From positions 62,001 to 126,000 of the forward strand of contig CAZCST010000001.1 in NCBI GenBank assembly GCA_964501365.1: 64,000 nt of DNA, in the 5' to 3' direction. This document shows positions 8,179 through 16,241 of the stretch, one piece after another. The position numbers and the translations under genes are program-made. Position 1 is the stretch's first letter. The number at the start of each line of letters is the position of its first letter. The notes under the pieces were generated by a model, which was not told the origin of the DNA, ran no database searches, and saw only the letters and a program-made list of their open reading frames with translations. The stretch is from CAZAMB01 sp964501365 (GTDB taxonomy: Bacteria; Planctomycetota; Phycisphaerae; UBA1845).

Positions 8179-9843
8179 ATGCCAAAGTTTTTCAATCGTG
8201 AAATGGCTGACCTCGCCCATCAGCTCACGCTGTCACCCCGGCGGCTGCGGCTCGATCAGATTCACGGAATCGACACGCTTCTGGGAATGGTTGATCTGCA
8301 CAAAGCCTACCCCTTTGACTGGGTCTGCTATCACATTACGAAATATCGCAAGCGCGGCGCCGACGCCGGGCCATCGATTCCGGGACTGGCGCTGATCCGC
8401 GACCTGGCCACGATGGCCGAGACGCTGACGCGCAAGGCAAATCTTAAAGTTTCAGAAATTTCTGAAAACTGGGTGTCGCACGTCGACGTGGCGGGTGAGC
8501 TGCGGGTCAGCACAAAGACCGTTCGCCGGTGGCGCGATCGCGGGCTGATGGGCATTCGCGTGGTGTGCGAGGACGGCGTCAACCGCCTCGCGTTTCTACG
8601 GCGGACCATCGACCGGTTTGTCGCACAGCATCATGACGTGGTGGCACGCGGGGCGGCGTTCAAGCAACTATCCGATGTGGAACGCGACGGCATTGTGCAG
8701 CGGGCGCGGGAACTGGTGGCCCAGCGGCCGATCAAGCTGCACGCCGCAGCGAAGATTATCGCAACGGAAACCGGGCGCGCCGTGGAAACCGTGCGCTATA
8801 CCATTCGCCGGCACGACGTGGCGAACAAGAATTCGGCTGTGTTCGTGAAGCGCGGAAGCGCGGTGTGCGAACGCGACGCGGCCATCTGGAAATGCCGCGA
8901 AGCCGGCGAGACGGTTGCGGCAATTGCCGCCGCCTATGGTTGCGACGCGAACGAAATTGAGGCGACGCTTCGACGCGTGCAATTTGTGCGATGGTCTGCG
9001 ACGCCCATGGAATGTATTTCCCACGAACTGTTCGATGCACCGAACGCGGATGCGTTGATTCTGGGCGTGGCCGAGCCACCGGCGTGCGAAGCAGGACCGG
9101 TGCGAATTCCTTCGGACTTGCCGCCGTATTTGCGAGCCCTGTATCAGACTCCCCTGCTCTCGCGTGAGCAGGAACAGGATTTGTTCCGGCGCTACAACTA
9201 TGTGAAATTCAAGGCCGCGCGCCTCATGCGAACTCTTCAGGGCAAGGCATTGCCCCGCGAGTCCTTCGAGACGTTGTCGGCGTGGATGGATCAGATTGAG
9301 ACGTTGCGACAGCGCATCATTCGGGCGAATTTGCGGCTGGTGGTCAGCATCGCCAAGAAGCACGTGGGCTGGTCCGCCGAATTCTTTGAAGTGATCTCCG
9401 ACGGCAACATGTCGCTGATGCGGGCCGTCGAAAAGTTCGATTTTTCACGCGGCAACAAGTTCAGCACCTATGCGACGTGGGCGATCATGAAGAATTACGC
9501 CCGCACGATTCCTGAGCAGCGCTACCACATGAACCGCTATGTGACCGGGCAGGAGGCGGCCCTGGATGGTGCTGCCGACCGCACGCCGGAAGCCGCGAGC
9601 CCCGCCGATCGGGTGCAGGTGCAAAAACTCATCGCCGAGGGGTTGGGACAGCTCGAAGAACGCGAACGCGAAGTCGTCGCCTGTCACTTCGGCCTGGGCG
9701 ATCCCGACTCGGCGCAGACGCTGGAACAACTCGGCGAGCGCTTCGGCGTCACCAAGGAACGCATACGACAAATCGAGCGCAAAGCGCTGACGCGCCTCCG
9801 CGAAATCCTCGCCCCAACGCTCCTCGACGCCCTTGGTACGTGA
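8179..9843 (+). CDS. Sigma-70 family RNA polymerase sigma factor with HTH-rich N-terminal half
   Basis: A 554-aa protein whose C-terminal ~250 residues form a sigma-70 core. Region 1.2-like sequence starts near LPPYLRALYQTPLLSREQEQ; region 2 is NLRLVVSIAKKHVGW followed by NKFSTYATWAIMKNY; region 4 is FGVTKERIRQIERKALTRLR. Region 3 is short and poorly conserved. The N-terminal ~290 residues are not a normal region 1.1: they contain at least one MerR-like helix-turn-helix (DVAGELRVSTKTVRRWRDRG, about residues 109-128) and further HTH-like segments (KLHAAAKIIATETGRAVETV; ETVAAIAAAYGCDANEI). It may recognise its own DNA sites as well as direct RNA polymerase. CGGAAG lies seven bases before the ATG. 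Confidence 0.9.
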   Translation: MPKFFNREMADLAHQLTLSPRRLRLDQIHGIDTLLGMVDLHKAYPFDWVCYHITKYRKRGADAGPSIPGLALIRDLATMAETLTRKANLKVSEISENWVSHVDVAGELRVSTKTVRRWRDRGLMGIRVVCEDGVNRLAFLRRTIDRFVAQHHDVVARGAAFKQLSDVERDGIVQRARELVAQRPIKLHAAAKIIATETGRAVETVRYTIRRHDVANKNSAVFVKRGSAVCERDAAIWKCREAGETVAAIAAAYGCDANEIEATLRRVQFVRWSATPMECISHELFDAPNADALILGVAEPPACEAGPVRIPSDLPPYLRALYQTPLLSREQEQDLFRRYNYVKFKAARLMRTLQGKALPRESFETLSAWMDQIETLRQRIIRANLRLVVSIAKKHVGWSAEFFEVISDGNMSLMRAVEKFDFSRGNKFSTYATWAIMKNYARTIPEQRYHMNRYVTGQEAALDGAADRTPEAASPADRVQVQKLIAEGLGQLEEREREVVACHFGLGDPDSAQTLEQLGERFGVTKERIRQIERKALTRLREILAPTLLDALGT

Positions 9844-9870
9844 ATCTTTTCAGATGAAGGTGATGAAATC

Positions 9871-10074
9871 ATGGTTGTCATACGAGCGAAGTTTGACGGC
9901 ACGAAAGTCATCATTCCAGAATCGGTCCAGAAACTGCCGGCGGGCGATGTTTTACTAATCTTTGAAAACGGGAGATCATCAGGTTCGGAAACGGATGAAT
10001 GGGAATCCGCCGGCGAATCTGCATTTCGGAAGGCATGGGACAACGAAGAAGATGCCGTCTATGACTCCCTGTAA
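9871..10074 (+). CDS. Antitoxin of a MazEF/PemIK-like pair
   Basis: A 67-aa protein with a short beta-rich N-terminus (MVVIRAKFDGTKVIIPESVQ) of the AbrB/SpoVT-like or similar swapped-hairpin antitoxin type, and an acidic C-terminal tail (TDEWESAGESAF ... EEDAVYDSL) that would bind and block the toxin. It overlaps the toxin gene by 14 bases, as expected for a type II toxin-antitoxin operon. It lies 27 bases after the sigma-factor gene and may be co-transcribed with it. Confidence 0.75.
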   Translation: MVVIRAKFDGTKVIIPESVQKLPAGDVLLIFENGRSSGSETDEWESAGESAFRKAWDNEEDAVYDSL

Positions 10075-10411
10075 TCCCGGCGACATCGTACTTGTCCGTT
10101 TCCCGTTCACCGATCTCACGTCAACAAAGAAGCGTCCCGCCTTGGTGATCAGTCCCAGCCAATACCCCATGCAATCCGGCGATATCATTGTCATGGCGCT
10201 TACAAGCCAACCGCAGGGAACGGAACTCGCACTGCGTGGCTGGAAGATTGCGGGACTCCCGAAACCGACCTGGTTCAAGCCAATCGTCGCGACGTTGTCC
10301 ATGAGCGTTGTTACGCGACGGCTCGGCGTTCTGGCTGAGGGTGACTGGGAGGATGCGACCCGCGTGATTTCAACCCTGATCGCCGAACAGTTTCGCAAGT
10401 CAATATCATAG
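10061..10411 (+). CDS. MazF/PemK-family endoribonuclease toxin
   Basis: A 116-aa toxin of the PemK/MazF fold. The N-terminus has the family hallmark GDIVLVRFPFTDLTSTKKRP, followed by ALVIS and a D-I-I-V-M-ALTSQP strand; a late KPTWFKPIVATLSMS segment is also typical. Members cleave mRNA. The ATG at 10061 is chosen because residue 5 onwards aligns with family N-termini; an ATG three codons upstream is possible. It overlaps its antitoxin, so translation is probably coupled. Confidence 0.9.
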   Translation: MTPCNPGDIVLVRFPFTDLTSTKKRPALVISPSQYPMQSGDIIVMALTSQPQGTELALRGWKIAGLPKPTWFKPIVATLSMSVVTRRLGVLAEGDWEDATRVISTLIAEQFRKSIS

Positions 10412-10442
10412 GCAACCCGCCGGCAACAGATCGGGTCGCGGC

Positions 10443-11264
10443 TCAACGCTGAACCGCGCCGAGCATCAGGCGGACTGCCGCAACAAGCAACAACACCACA
10501 AACAGATTTCGGAGCAATTTGAGCGGCACGCGGTGCGTCAGGCGCGCGCCGACGAGGCTGCCGACTATAGCGGTAGGCGCGAGAATGGCGGCCAGAAAGA
10601 GAGGCTGGCGGGCGGAACCGTGCTCGCAGTAGTAGGCATAATTCTTGATGATGGCGCCAAAGATGGCAGTGGCCGCGACGAGCGCTGTGGAATTTGCGAT
10701 GGCGATCGGCAAGGGCATGTGCAGGAACCGGCGCTGCAAGGGAACTCCGATGATTCCTCCCCCGATGCCAAGCAGTCCCGAAATGAATCCGGTTGGAGCG
10801 GCAATGACGGCAATCAGCGACCAGCTAAGCGGGCGATGTCCGCCGTCCTCTATCGACGCCGTGAGGAATCCTTCGATATTCCGTCGCGGACGCCATGCGC
10901 GATGGATTTCGATGATTCCACAAAGGAAGAGAAACACACCAAACAGGCCTCGCAAATAGACCTCGCCCGCCCCGGCGAAAACTCGCAGCTCGCTCAGGCC
11001 GACACCCAGCGCGACAAAGATCATGGACAGCGGCACGAGGCGGGCAATGGTGACGAATTCTATCGCTCTTGCGCGCCAATGCTGCCAGACCGCGGGGACG
11101 GAAACGAAGAAATTGCTGATCATCGCGGTGGCCTGGTACAGGTGCTGGTTGGGACCGCGAAATTCCGTCAGTGCGGGGATAAGGATGATGCTGCCGCCGA
11201 TGCCGAACATGCCGCCGGTGAGTCCGACAAGGAAGCCGATGATGGCGATGGCGATCAGGTCCAC
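10443..11264 (-). CDS. TauE/SafE family membrane permease
   Basis: A 273-aa integral membrane protein of the sulfite exporter TauE/SafE (DUF81) family. It shows the two glycine-rich internal repeats GLTGGMFGIGGSIILIPAL (near residue 15) and GFISGLLGIGGGIIGVPLQ (mid-protein), typical of the inverted-repeat fold with about eight helices. Such proteins move small sulfur-containing or organic anions; the substrate is unknown here. The start is GTG. Upstream on the same strand is a 52-aa membrane protein that may be co-transcribed. Confidence 0.88.
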   Translation of the reverse strand: MDLIAIAIIGFLVGLTGGMFGIGGSIILIPALTEFRGPNQHLYQATAMISNFFVSVPAVWQHWRARAIEFVTIARLVPLSMIFVALGVGLSELRVFAGAGEVYLRGLFGVFLFLCGIIEIHRAWRPRRNIEGFLTASIEDGGHRPLSWSLIAVIAAPTGFISGLLGIGGGIIGVPLQRRFLHMPLPIAIANSTALVAATAIFGAIIKNYAYYCEHGSARQPLFLAAILAPTAIVGSLVGARLTHRVPLKLLRNLFVVLLLVAAVRLMLGAVQR

Positions 11265-11322
11265 ACAGTTCAGATCATTCTTATCGTTTTTTCTTGCTCA
11301 GACCGAGCAATGAGCAGGTCAT

Positions 11323-11481
11323 TCACTTTCCCGTTAAGCCTCCGATGACGGAGAGCACGCCGAAAATCAGCGCCCCGATGCGCATCCAAGGTGGAAGCGG
11401 AACGAACAACCAGCAGAACAAGAGGGCAATTCCGAATGTGACGTAGGTGATTCGCAGCGGTTTGCCGATGTTGGGGGTCAT
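11323..11481 (-). CDS. Small DUF2892/YgaP-like membrane protein (52 aa)
   Basis: The product begins MTPNIGKPLRITYVTFGIAL and ends GVLSVIGGLTGK. It has two hydrophobic segments (about residues 14-28 and 33-50), and the N-I-G-K start followed by a transmembrane hairpin resembles the DUF2892 membrane domain found in YgaP. It lies 58 bases upstream of the TauE/SafE gene on the same strand. DUF2892 domains often occur next to sulfur-transfer or TauE proteins, which supports the call. No strong ribosome site is visible. Confidence 0.65.
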   Translation of the reverse strand: MTPNIGKPLRITYVTFGIALLFCWLFVPLPPWMRIGALIFGVLSVIGGLTGK

Positions 11482-11602
11482 GGCAGAGGTTCCAAGTTCA
11501 CGTTCTTCAGGATGTCATTGTAACCGGGCGGCAAGGTATTGTGGAGTCGTGAGGAGCGTATGACAGCTTACGAAAACACCGGAATATCGCTACAGTGTGT
11601 TC

Positions 11603-12841
11603 ATGAATGACACGGAAACCTCAACATTTCTCCCTTATCTTACAGCCGATTTGCCGGGCGTGGGCGGCGAAATCAAACGCTTCGACGAGGATTTTATCGT
11701 TGAAGAACTGCCGCTCTATGCTCCCTCTGGGGCGGGTACGCATGTGTACTTTACGATCGAAAAGCGAGGGATTCCCACGCTGGCTGCCATACAGCATGTG
11801 GCCCGTGCGCTTGACCGCCAGCCGCGCGACATCGGCTATGCGGGCATGAAGGACGCACACGGCGTGACGCGACAGATGCTCAGCGTCGAGCACGTGGACA
11901 ACGCGCAAGTACAGTCTCTGGCCCTCGCGCGGATCAAAGTGCTGTCGGTCAGCCGACATACGAACAAGCTCAAGCTCGGGCATCTGGCGGGAAATCGGTT
12001 TGAAATCAAGGTGCGCGGCGTGGATCCTGATTGCGGGGCGAGGGCGGACGCGATCCTGAGCGTACTGGCGCGGCGCGGGCTGCCGAACTACTTTGGGCCC
12101 CAGCGATTCGGGGCGCGGGGCGACAACGCGGAGATCGGAAAGGCCGTACTGCAACGCAACTATGATGAGGCGATCGCTCTGATGCTGGGCCGGCCCGGAC
12201 CGATCGACCATGGCGATGCGCTACGCGCCCGAGAATTATTCGACAAGCGGGAATACACCAAGGCCGCCGACGCCTGGCCTCGCGGAACCTTTGCCCAGCA
12301 GTCCCGCATGTGCCGGACGATGGCGAAAAGTGGCGGCAAATCACGCGACGCATGGCGGGTGGTCGATCATACGTTGCGGAAACTGTTTTTGTCAGCGTTT
12401 CAAAGCGAGTTGTTCAACCAGGTCGTCGCCGCGCGCTTGAAGCGAGGTCTGTTTGACCGGTTGGAAAACGGCGATGTCGCACTGAAGCACGTCAACGGAG
12501 CGTGTTTTCGCGTCGAGGATGCCGGCGTGGAGCAGGCCCGATGCGACGCATTTGAAATCTCGGCGACGGGGCCGCTGTTTGGTACCCGCATGACGGAAGC
12601 AACCGGTATCCCCGGTGAAATCGAACAGTCGGTGCTTGCAGATTCGGGAGTTGGCGCGGAACTCCTGTCGGGCAGGGACAGCGGACGGCTCGACGGCGGT
12701 CGGCGGGCGATCCGGGTTGCGTTAAAGGACTTGCGCCACGAAGTCGGGGCGGATGATCGCGGACAGTTCTTGAAACTGGAATTCGCGTTGCCCGCGGGAG
12801 CTTATGCGACTGGAGTGGTGCGAGAGGTGAGCAAAGGGTAG
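11603..12841 (+). CDS. truD: tRNA pseudouridine(13) synthase TruD
   Basis: A 412-aa TruD that isomerises uridine 13 in tRNA. The catalytic motif is GYAGMKDAHGVTRQ, with the aspartate after G-M-K as the nucleophile. Other TruD blocks are NRFEIKVRG, LPNYFGPQRFGARGDN and AFQSELFNQVVAARL. The length is slightly over the E. coli protein because of an insertion domain in the middle. A GTG two codons upstream is the alternative start. A short tract of repeated TTCAAGGG/ATCAAGGG separates it from the phosphofructokinase gene. Confidence 0.95.
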   Translation: MNDTETSTFLPYLTADLPGVGGEIKRFDEDFIVEELPLYAPSGAGTHVYFTIEKRGIPTLAAIQHVARALDRQPRDIGYAGMKDAHGVTRQMLSVEHVDNAQVQSLALARIKVLSVSRHTNKLKLGHLAGNRFEIKVRGVDPDCGARADAILSVLARRGLPNYFGPQRFGARGDNAEIGKAVLQRNYDEAIALMLGRPGPIDHGDALRARELFDKREYTKAADAWPRGTFAQQSRMCRTMAKSGGKSRDAWRVVDHTLRKLFLSAFQSELFNQVVAARLKRGLFDRLENGDVALKHVNGACFRVEDAGVEQARCDAFEISATGPLFGTRMTEATGIPGEIEQSVLADSGVGAELLSGRDSGRLDGGRRAIRVALKDLRHEVGADDRGQFLKLEFALPAGAYATGVVREVSKG

Positions 12842-12875
12842 GGACTGGGCGTTAGGGTTCGGGTTTTAATAGATT

Positions 12876-12920
12876 GAGAGTTCAAGGGATCAAGGGTTTA
12901 CGGGATCAAGAGTTCAAGGG
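12876..12920. repeat. Short tandem-like TTCAAGGG/ATCAAGGG tract
   Basis: The units AGTTCAAGGG, ATCAAGGG, GGGATCAAG and AGTTCAAGGG recur within 45 bases immediately before the phosphofructokinase start. The tract has low complexity and could be a slipped-strand hotspot or a dispersed-repeat remnant. No promoter motif is evident inside it. Confidence 0.5.
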
Positions 12921-12928
12921 CTTGCGAG

Positions 12929-14272
12929 ATGACGGCATCGACGATGGGCATTGTCGTGGGCGGCGGGCCGGCGCCGGGGATCAACGGAGTGATCGGCGCC
13001 GCGACAATTGAGGCCGTCAACAACGGCCTTCGCGTGCTGGGGTTTTACGACGGCTTCAGCCACCTTGTGGCCGAAGATTTCGATCCCAAGCGCGATACGC
13101 GCGAGCTTTCCATTGCCGACACCAGCCGTATCCACTTCGACGGCGGTTCCATTCTGCGTACGTCGCGCATTGGAATTCCTGACGCACCAAGAACCGGCGC
13201 CGCCCATTCGTTTGAACCCGATTTGGCCAAAACGAAGCTGGTCGTCGAGCGACTGCAATGGCTGGGAATCACGCACTTGCTCACGATCGGCGGAGATGGA
13301 ACCGCACTCAGCGCCCGATTCGTCGCCCAGGAAAGTGGCGGAGCGATTCGCGTCGTCCACGTACCCAAGTCGATCGACAATGACCTCCCGCTCCCGGGCG
13401 ACATTCCGACGTTTGGATATACGACTGCGCGGCACGTCGGGGCCGAAATCGTGGCCAATCTGATGGAGGATTCACGGACGACGCAGCGGTGGTATCTGGT
13501 GGTCACCATGGGGCGCAACGCGGGGTTCCTCGCGCTGGGAATTGGCAAATCCGCAGGAGCCACTCTGACAATCGTTCCCGAGGAATTCTCCCGGACGACA
13601 ACCATCAGGGAAATCGCCGATGTGATCGAAGGATCGATGCTCAAGCGGTTCACCATGGGCCGCAAGGACGGCGTGGTCGTGCTGGCGGAGGGACTGGCGT
13701 ACAAACTTGGTGATCGTGACGAGCTTTCCCGGCTTCTGGGCAAGGAAGTTGGGGTGGACTCGGCGGGCCGGCCGCGGCTTTCCGAATTCCCCTTGGCCCA
13801 GATTCTCAAGGATGAAATACAACGCCGCTTTGCGGCGCGGGGCAATGCCATTTCCCTGGTCGCCCATATGCTGGGATATGAATTGCGCTGCGCGCCTCCA
13901 ACAACTTCAGACCTGGGATATACGCGCGACCTGGGTCACGGAGGAGTCCAGCTCCTGCTCGAGCAAAAGTCCAATCGCACCGGGATCATGGTGACGATTC
14001 AGGATGGCGAACTCGTGCCGATGCAGTTCGCGGACATGATCGACCCTGCGACCAATCGGACGCGCATCCGCACGGTGAATCTTGAGAACTATTCGTACGG
14101 CGTCGCGCGAGCGTACATGATCCGCCTCGAACGATCCGATTTTGAGAGCCCCGTCTCGCTGGCGGCCCTGGCTCGCGAAGCCAGGATGAGCGTCGAGCAA
14201 TTCCGCGAGAAGTTCCAACACGTCGTGGAAATCTGTCCTCGCTATCGTGCATACGCATCGAAAGACGCGTGA
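12929..14272 (+). CDS. 6-phosphofructokinase (PfkA family, donor ATP or PPi)
   Basis: A 447-aa PfkA-family kinase that phosphorylates fructose 6-phosphate. The N-terminal glycine loop is VVGGGPAPGINGVI. The Mg/phosphoryl site is TIGGDGTALSARF (G124 after D123), the catalytic motif is VPKSIDNDLP (K147, D150) and the substrate segment is VTMGRNAGFLALG. Family knowledge: PPi-dependent enzymes usually have GGDD with PK, and bacterial ATP enzymes GGDG with PG. This protein combines GGDG with PK, as I recall for PPi-lineage enzymes that use ATP in trypanosomes. ATP use is therefore likely but not certain. The length and C-terminal extension fit the longer PPi-like clade. Confidence 0.9.
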   Translation: MTASTMGIVVGGGPAPGINGVIGAATIEAVNNGLRVLGFYDGFSHLVAEDFDPKRDTRELSIADTSRIHFDGGSILRTSRIGIPDAPRTGAAHSFEPDLAKTKLVVERLQWLGITHLLTIGGDGTALSARFVAQESGGAIRVVHVPKSIDNDLPLPGDIPTFGYTTARHVGAEIVANLMEDSRTTQRWYLVVTMGRNAGFLALGIGKSAGATLTIVPEEFSRTTTIREIADVIEGSMLKRFTMGRKDGVVVLAEGLAYKLGDRDELSRLLGKEVGVDSAGRPRLSEFPLAQILKDEIQRRFAARGNAISLVAHMLGYELRCAPPTTSDLGYTRDLGHGGVQLLLEQKSNRTGIMVTIQDGELVPMQFADMIDPATNRTRIRTVNLENYSYGVARAYMIRLERSDFESPVSLAALAREARMSVEQFREKFQHVVEICPRYRAYASKDA

Positions 14273-14333
14273 CGCACATGGGTTGTTCAGGCTATCGAAG
14301 GTCCAGGAATTCAACGGTCCAGGCGACTCTGCG

Positions 14334-15617
14334 CTAATCATTCCCGTTTCGGGATTCATTGTGCGGGGTGAGGGTGAGCAGAACTCGGGTTACGCGGCGG
14401 GGCTCGGCGCCGATCACCTGCATGGCGAAGGCGTCGCGCTCGCAGGTTTCGCCGACTTTGGGAATCTTTCCCATCGTGCTGAATACGAATCCGCCGATGG
14501 TTTCATAGTCGGCATGTTCGGGCACTTCGATATTGAGTCGCTCGTTGAGTTCGTCGATGCGCACACGGGCATCGACCTCATAGGTCTGTTCGCCAATCTT
14601 CTTGATCGATTCTGGTTCGGCGACTTCGTATTCGTCGGCCAGTTCGCCGACGACTTCCTCAAGGATGTCCTCAATGGTCACGAGGCCCGCTGTGCCGCCA
14701 TACTCGTCGAGCACAATGGCAATGTGGAGCTTTCGCCTTTGAAACTCGCGGAGAAGGTCGCGGACCGGCTTGGACTCGGGAATAAACAGGGCTTTGCGCA
14801 TCAGGGAACGAATCTGAAAGGGGGAATCGTCTGCGTGGCGCAGGATATCCTTGACGTAGAGAACTCCAAGGATTGTATCAATCGTGTTTTCATAGATGGG
14901 AATGCGCGAATGGCCATGCCCCCGTATGACGTCGAGCAGCGCTTCTTTCGAATCGTCGACTTTCACCGCAACAATGTCTGTGCGGGGCGTCATGATCTCG
15001 GCGACGCGCTGTTCGCCCAATTCAATGACGGACTCGATCATCTGCTTTTCTTCGCTATCGACCGCCCCATGCAGTTCCCCCTCGCTGACGGCGTTGAGGA
15101 TTTCTTCCTCGATTTTGTCGGCATAGGACTGCACGTCCTCCAGAGGAACGCCGGCGAGCCGCCGCACAAGGGGATCAAATATGTCGAGGATGGCCAGGAT
15201 GGGATACGCCACGATGCGGGTTGCGGCCAGCAGCCAGCGGCAGCGGACCGTCAGCCACTCACCCGCGTACTTTGCCCAGGCGTAGGGAATCGCCACGCCA
15301 AAAATGAGCAGCAGCGTCCACGCGACGAGGCATCCGGCCAACGTGCGTCCGATGGAATCCGCAGGCCGGGTTCCAAATGCATAAGCCAGGACGGAGAGAA
15401 TGAGGGCGACGACCGTGGTCGCGCGCAAGATGGCCGTCGCCAGCGTGTAATGGTGGCGGCGCGTGACGAAATTCTTCAGGGCCTGCTCACCGCCGAGTTC
15501 TTCGAGTTGCTCGGCGATTCGGGCGCGAGACGGACTGCGCAACGTGATGTTGAGCGTTGAAAAAAGGGCCAGCCCCACAAGAGACGCAAGCCCCACCCAG
15601 ATGATCCACATGTCCAA
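14334..15617 (-). CDS. CNNM/CorC-type membrane protein with DUF21, CBS pair and CorC domain
   Basis: A 427-aa protein. It has an N-terminal membrane domain (DUF21; first helix WIIWVGLASLVGLALFSTLN), then two CBS domains (MTPRTDIVAV ... GHSRIPIYENTIDTILG; SLMRKALFIPESKPVRDLLR), then a CorC_HlyC domain (HIAIVLDEYGGTAGLVTIED). The EYGGTAGLVTIEDILEE block is the family signature. These proteins are linked to Mg/Co efflux. It is last in the phoH-pgpH-ybeY cluster, nine bases after the ybeY stop. The start is TTG 15617 or ATG 15611; neither has a strong ribosome site, so coupling to ybeY translation is plausible. Confidence 0.92.
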   Translation of the reverse strand: MDMWIIWVGLASLVGLALFSTLNITLRSPSRARIAEQLEELGGEQALKNFVTRRHHYTLATAILRATTVVALILSVLAYAFGTRPADSIGRTLAGCLVAWTLLLIFGVAIPYAWAKYAGEWLTVRCRWLLAATRIVAYPILAILDIFDPLVRRLAGVPLEDVQSYADKIEEEILNAVSEGELHGAVDSEEKQMIESVIELGEQRVAEIMTPRTDIVAVKVDDSKEALLDVIRGHGHSRIPIYENTIDTILGVLYVKDILRHADDSPFQIRSLMRKALFIPESKPVRDLLREFQRRKLHIAIVLDEYGGTAGLVTIEDILEEVVGELADEYEVAEPESIKKIGEQTYEVDARVRIDELNERLNIEVPEHADYETIGGFVFSTMGKIPKVGETCERDAFAMQVIGAEPRRVTRVLLTLTPHNESRNGND

Positions 15618-15626
15618 GGTTTTCGC

Positions 15627-16241
15627 CTAGTGCAGACACCGTGACGTTTGCGATCCGTCTGCCGATCGCGCACGCGAAACACTGGACCTGCCAACCCGAG
15701 GGCGGACAGGAATTCGGCCTTGTGATTCTTCGCTTCGCCCAGAACGACCCAGCGACCCTCGCTTGCCGGCAAATACGGCTCCCAATCCCAACGATTCCAA
15801 AATTCGATCTTCCATGTCATGCATTCGAGCGGCGGCGACCTTGGTGTGGTCGTCGTAACCGAGCAGGTGCAATACGCCGTGAACACTGTACAAAGCGAGT
15901 TCCGTCTCTACGCTGTGCTCCCGCTCTCTGCCTTCGCGCCGGGCGGTATCAACCGAAAGTGCGATTTCGCCTTCCAGGTCGCAGGTCCCCTGTTCACGCA
16001 AATCAAATGTGAGCACGTCGGTGGGACCTTCGTGTCCCAGGTGCTGCTCATTCATCACGGCCATTTCCTGATCCGAGAGCACGCATAGTCCGATCCGGGC
16101 ACGTGGAATGTTGTGGGCCTGTAGCGCGGCCTTGACTGCACGCCGGAGGAATGCCCGCGCGGTCGTTGACAATTCCACGGAGCCGGAAAAATCAACTTTG
16201 TGGGCGGCCCGCCCTGAAGTTTCGATCTTTCGTGCCCTCAA
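15627..16241 (-). CDS. ybeY: Endoribonuclease YbeY (rRNA maturation)
   Basis: A 204-aa metal-dependent RNase involved in 16S rRNA 3'-end processing and ribosome quality control. The zinc motif is HGVLHLLGYDDH, preceded by GPTDVLTFDL and a D-L-E-G-E-I-A-L-S strand. I place the start at TTG 16241 because it overlaps the pgpH stop (TTGA) and has AGGAG seven bases upstream; the longer open frame to 16325 lies inside pgpH. The protein carries an unusual, low-complexity Arg/Ser-rich C-terminal extension of about 50 residues after the YbeY domain. Confidence 0.93.
   Translation of the reverse strand: MRARKIETSGRAAHKVDFSGSVELSTTARAFLRRAVKAALQAHNIPRARIGLCVLSDQEMAVMNEQHLGHEGPTDVLTFDLREQGTCDLEGEIALSVDTARREGREREHSVETELALYSVHGVLHLLGYDDHTKVAAARMHDMEDRILESLGLGAVFAGKRGSLGRSGRSEESQGRIPVRPRVGRSSVSRARSADGSQTSRCLH

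Noticed and set aside
14247..15560. Long plus-strand open frame of 437 codons opposite the CorC-type gene
   Set aside because: It is the antisense shadow of a well-supported gene. The protein has no family motif and starts inside intergenic sequence without a ribosome site.
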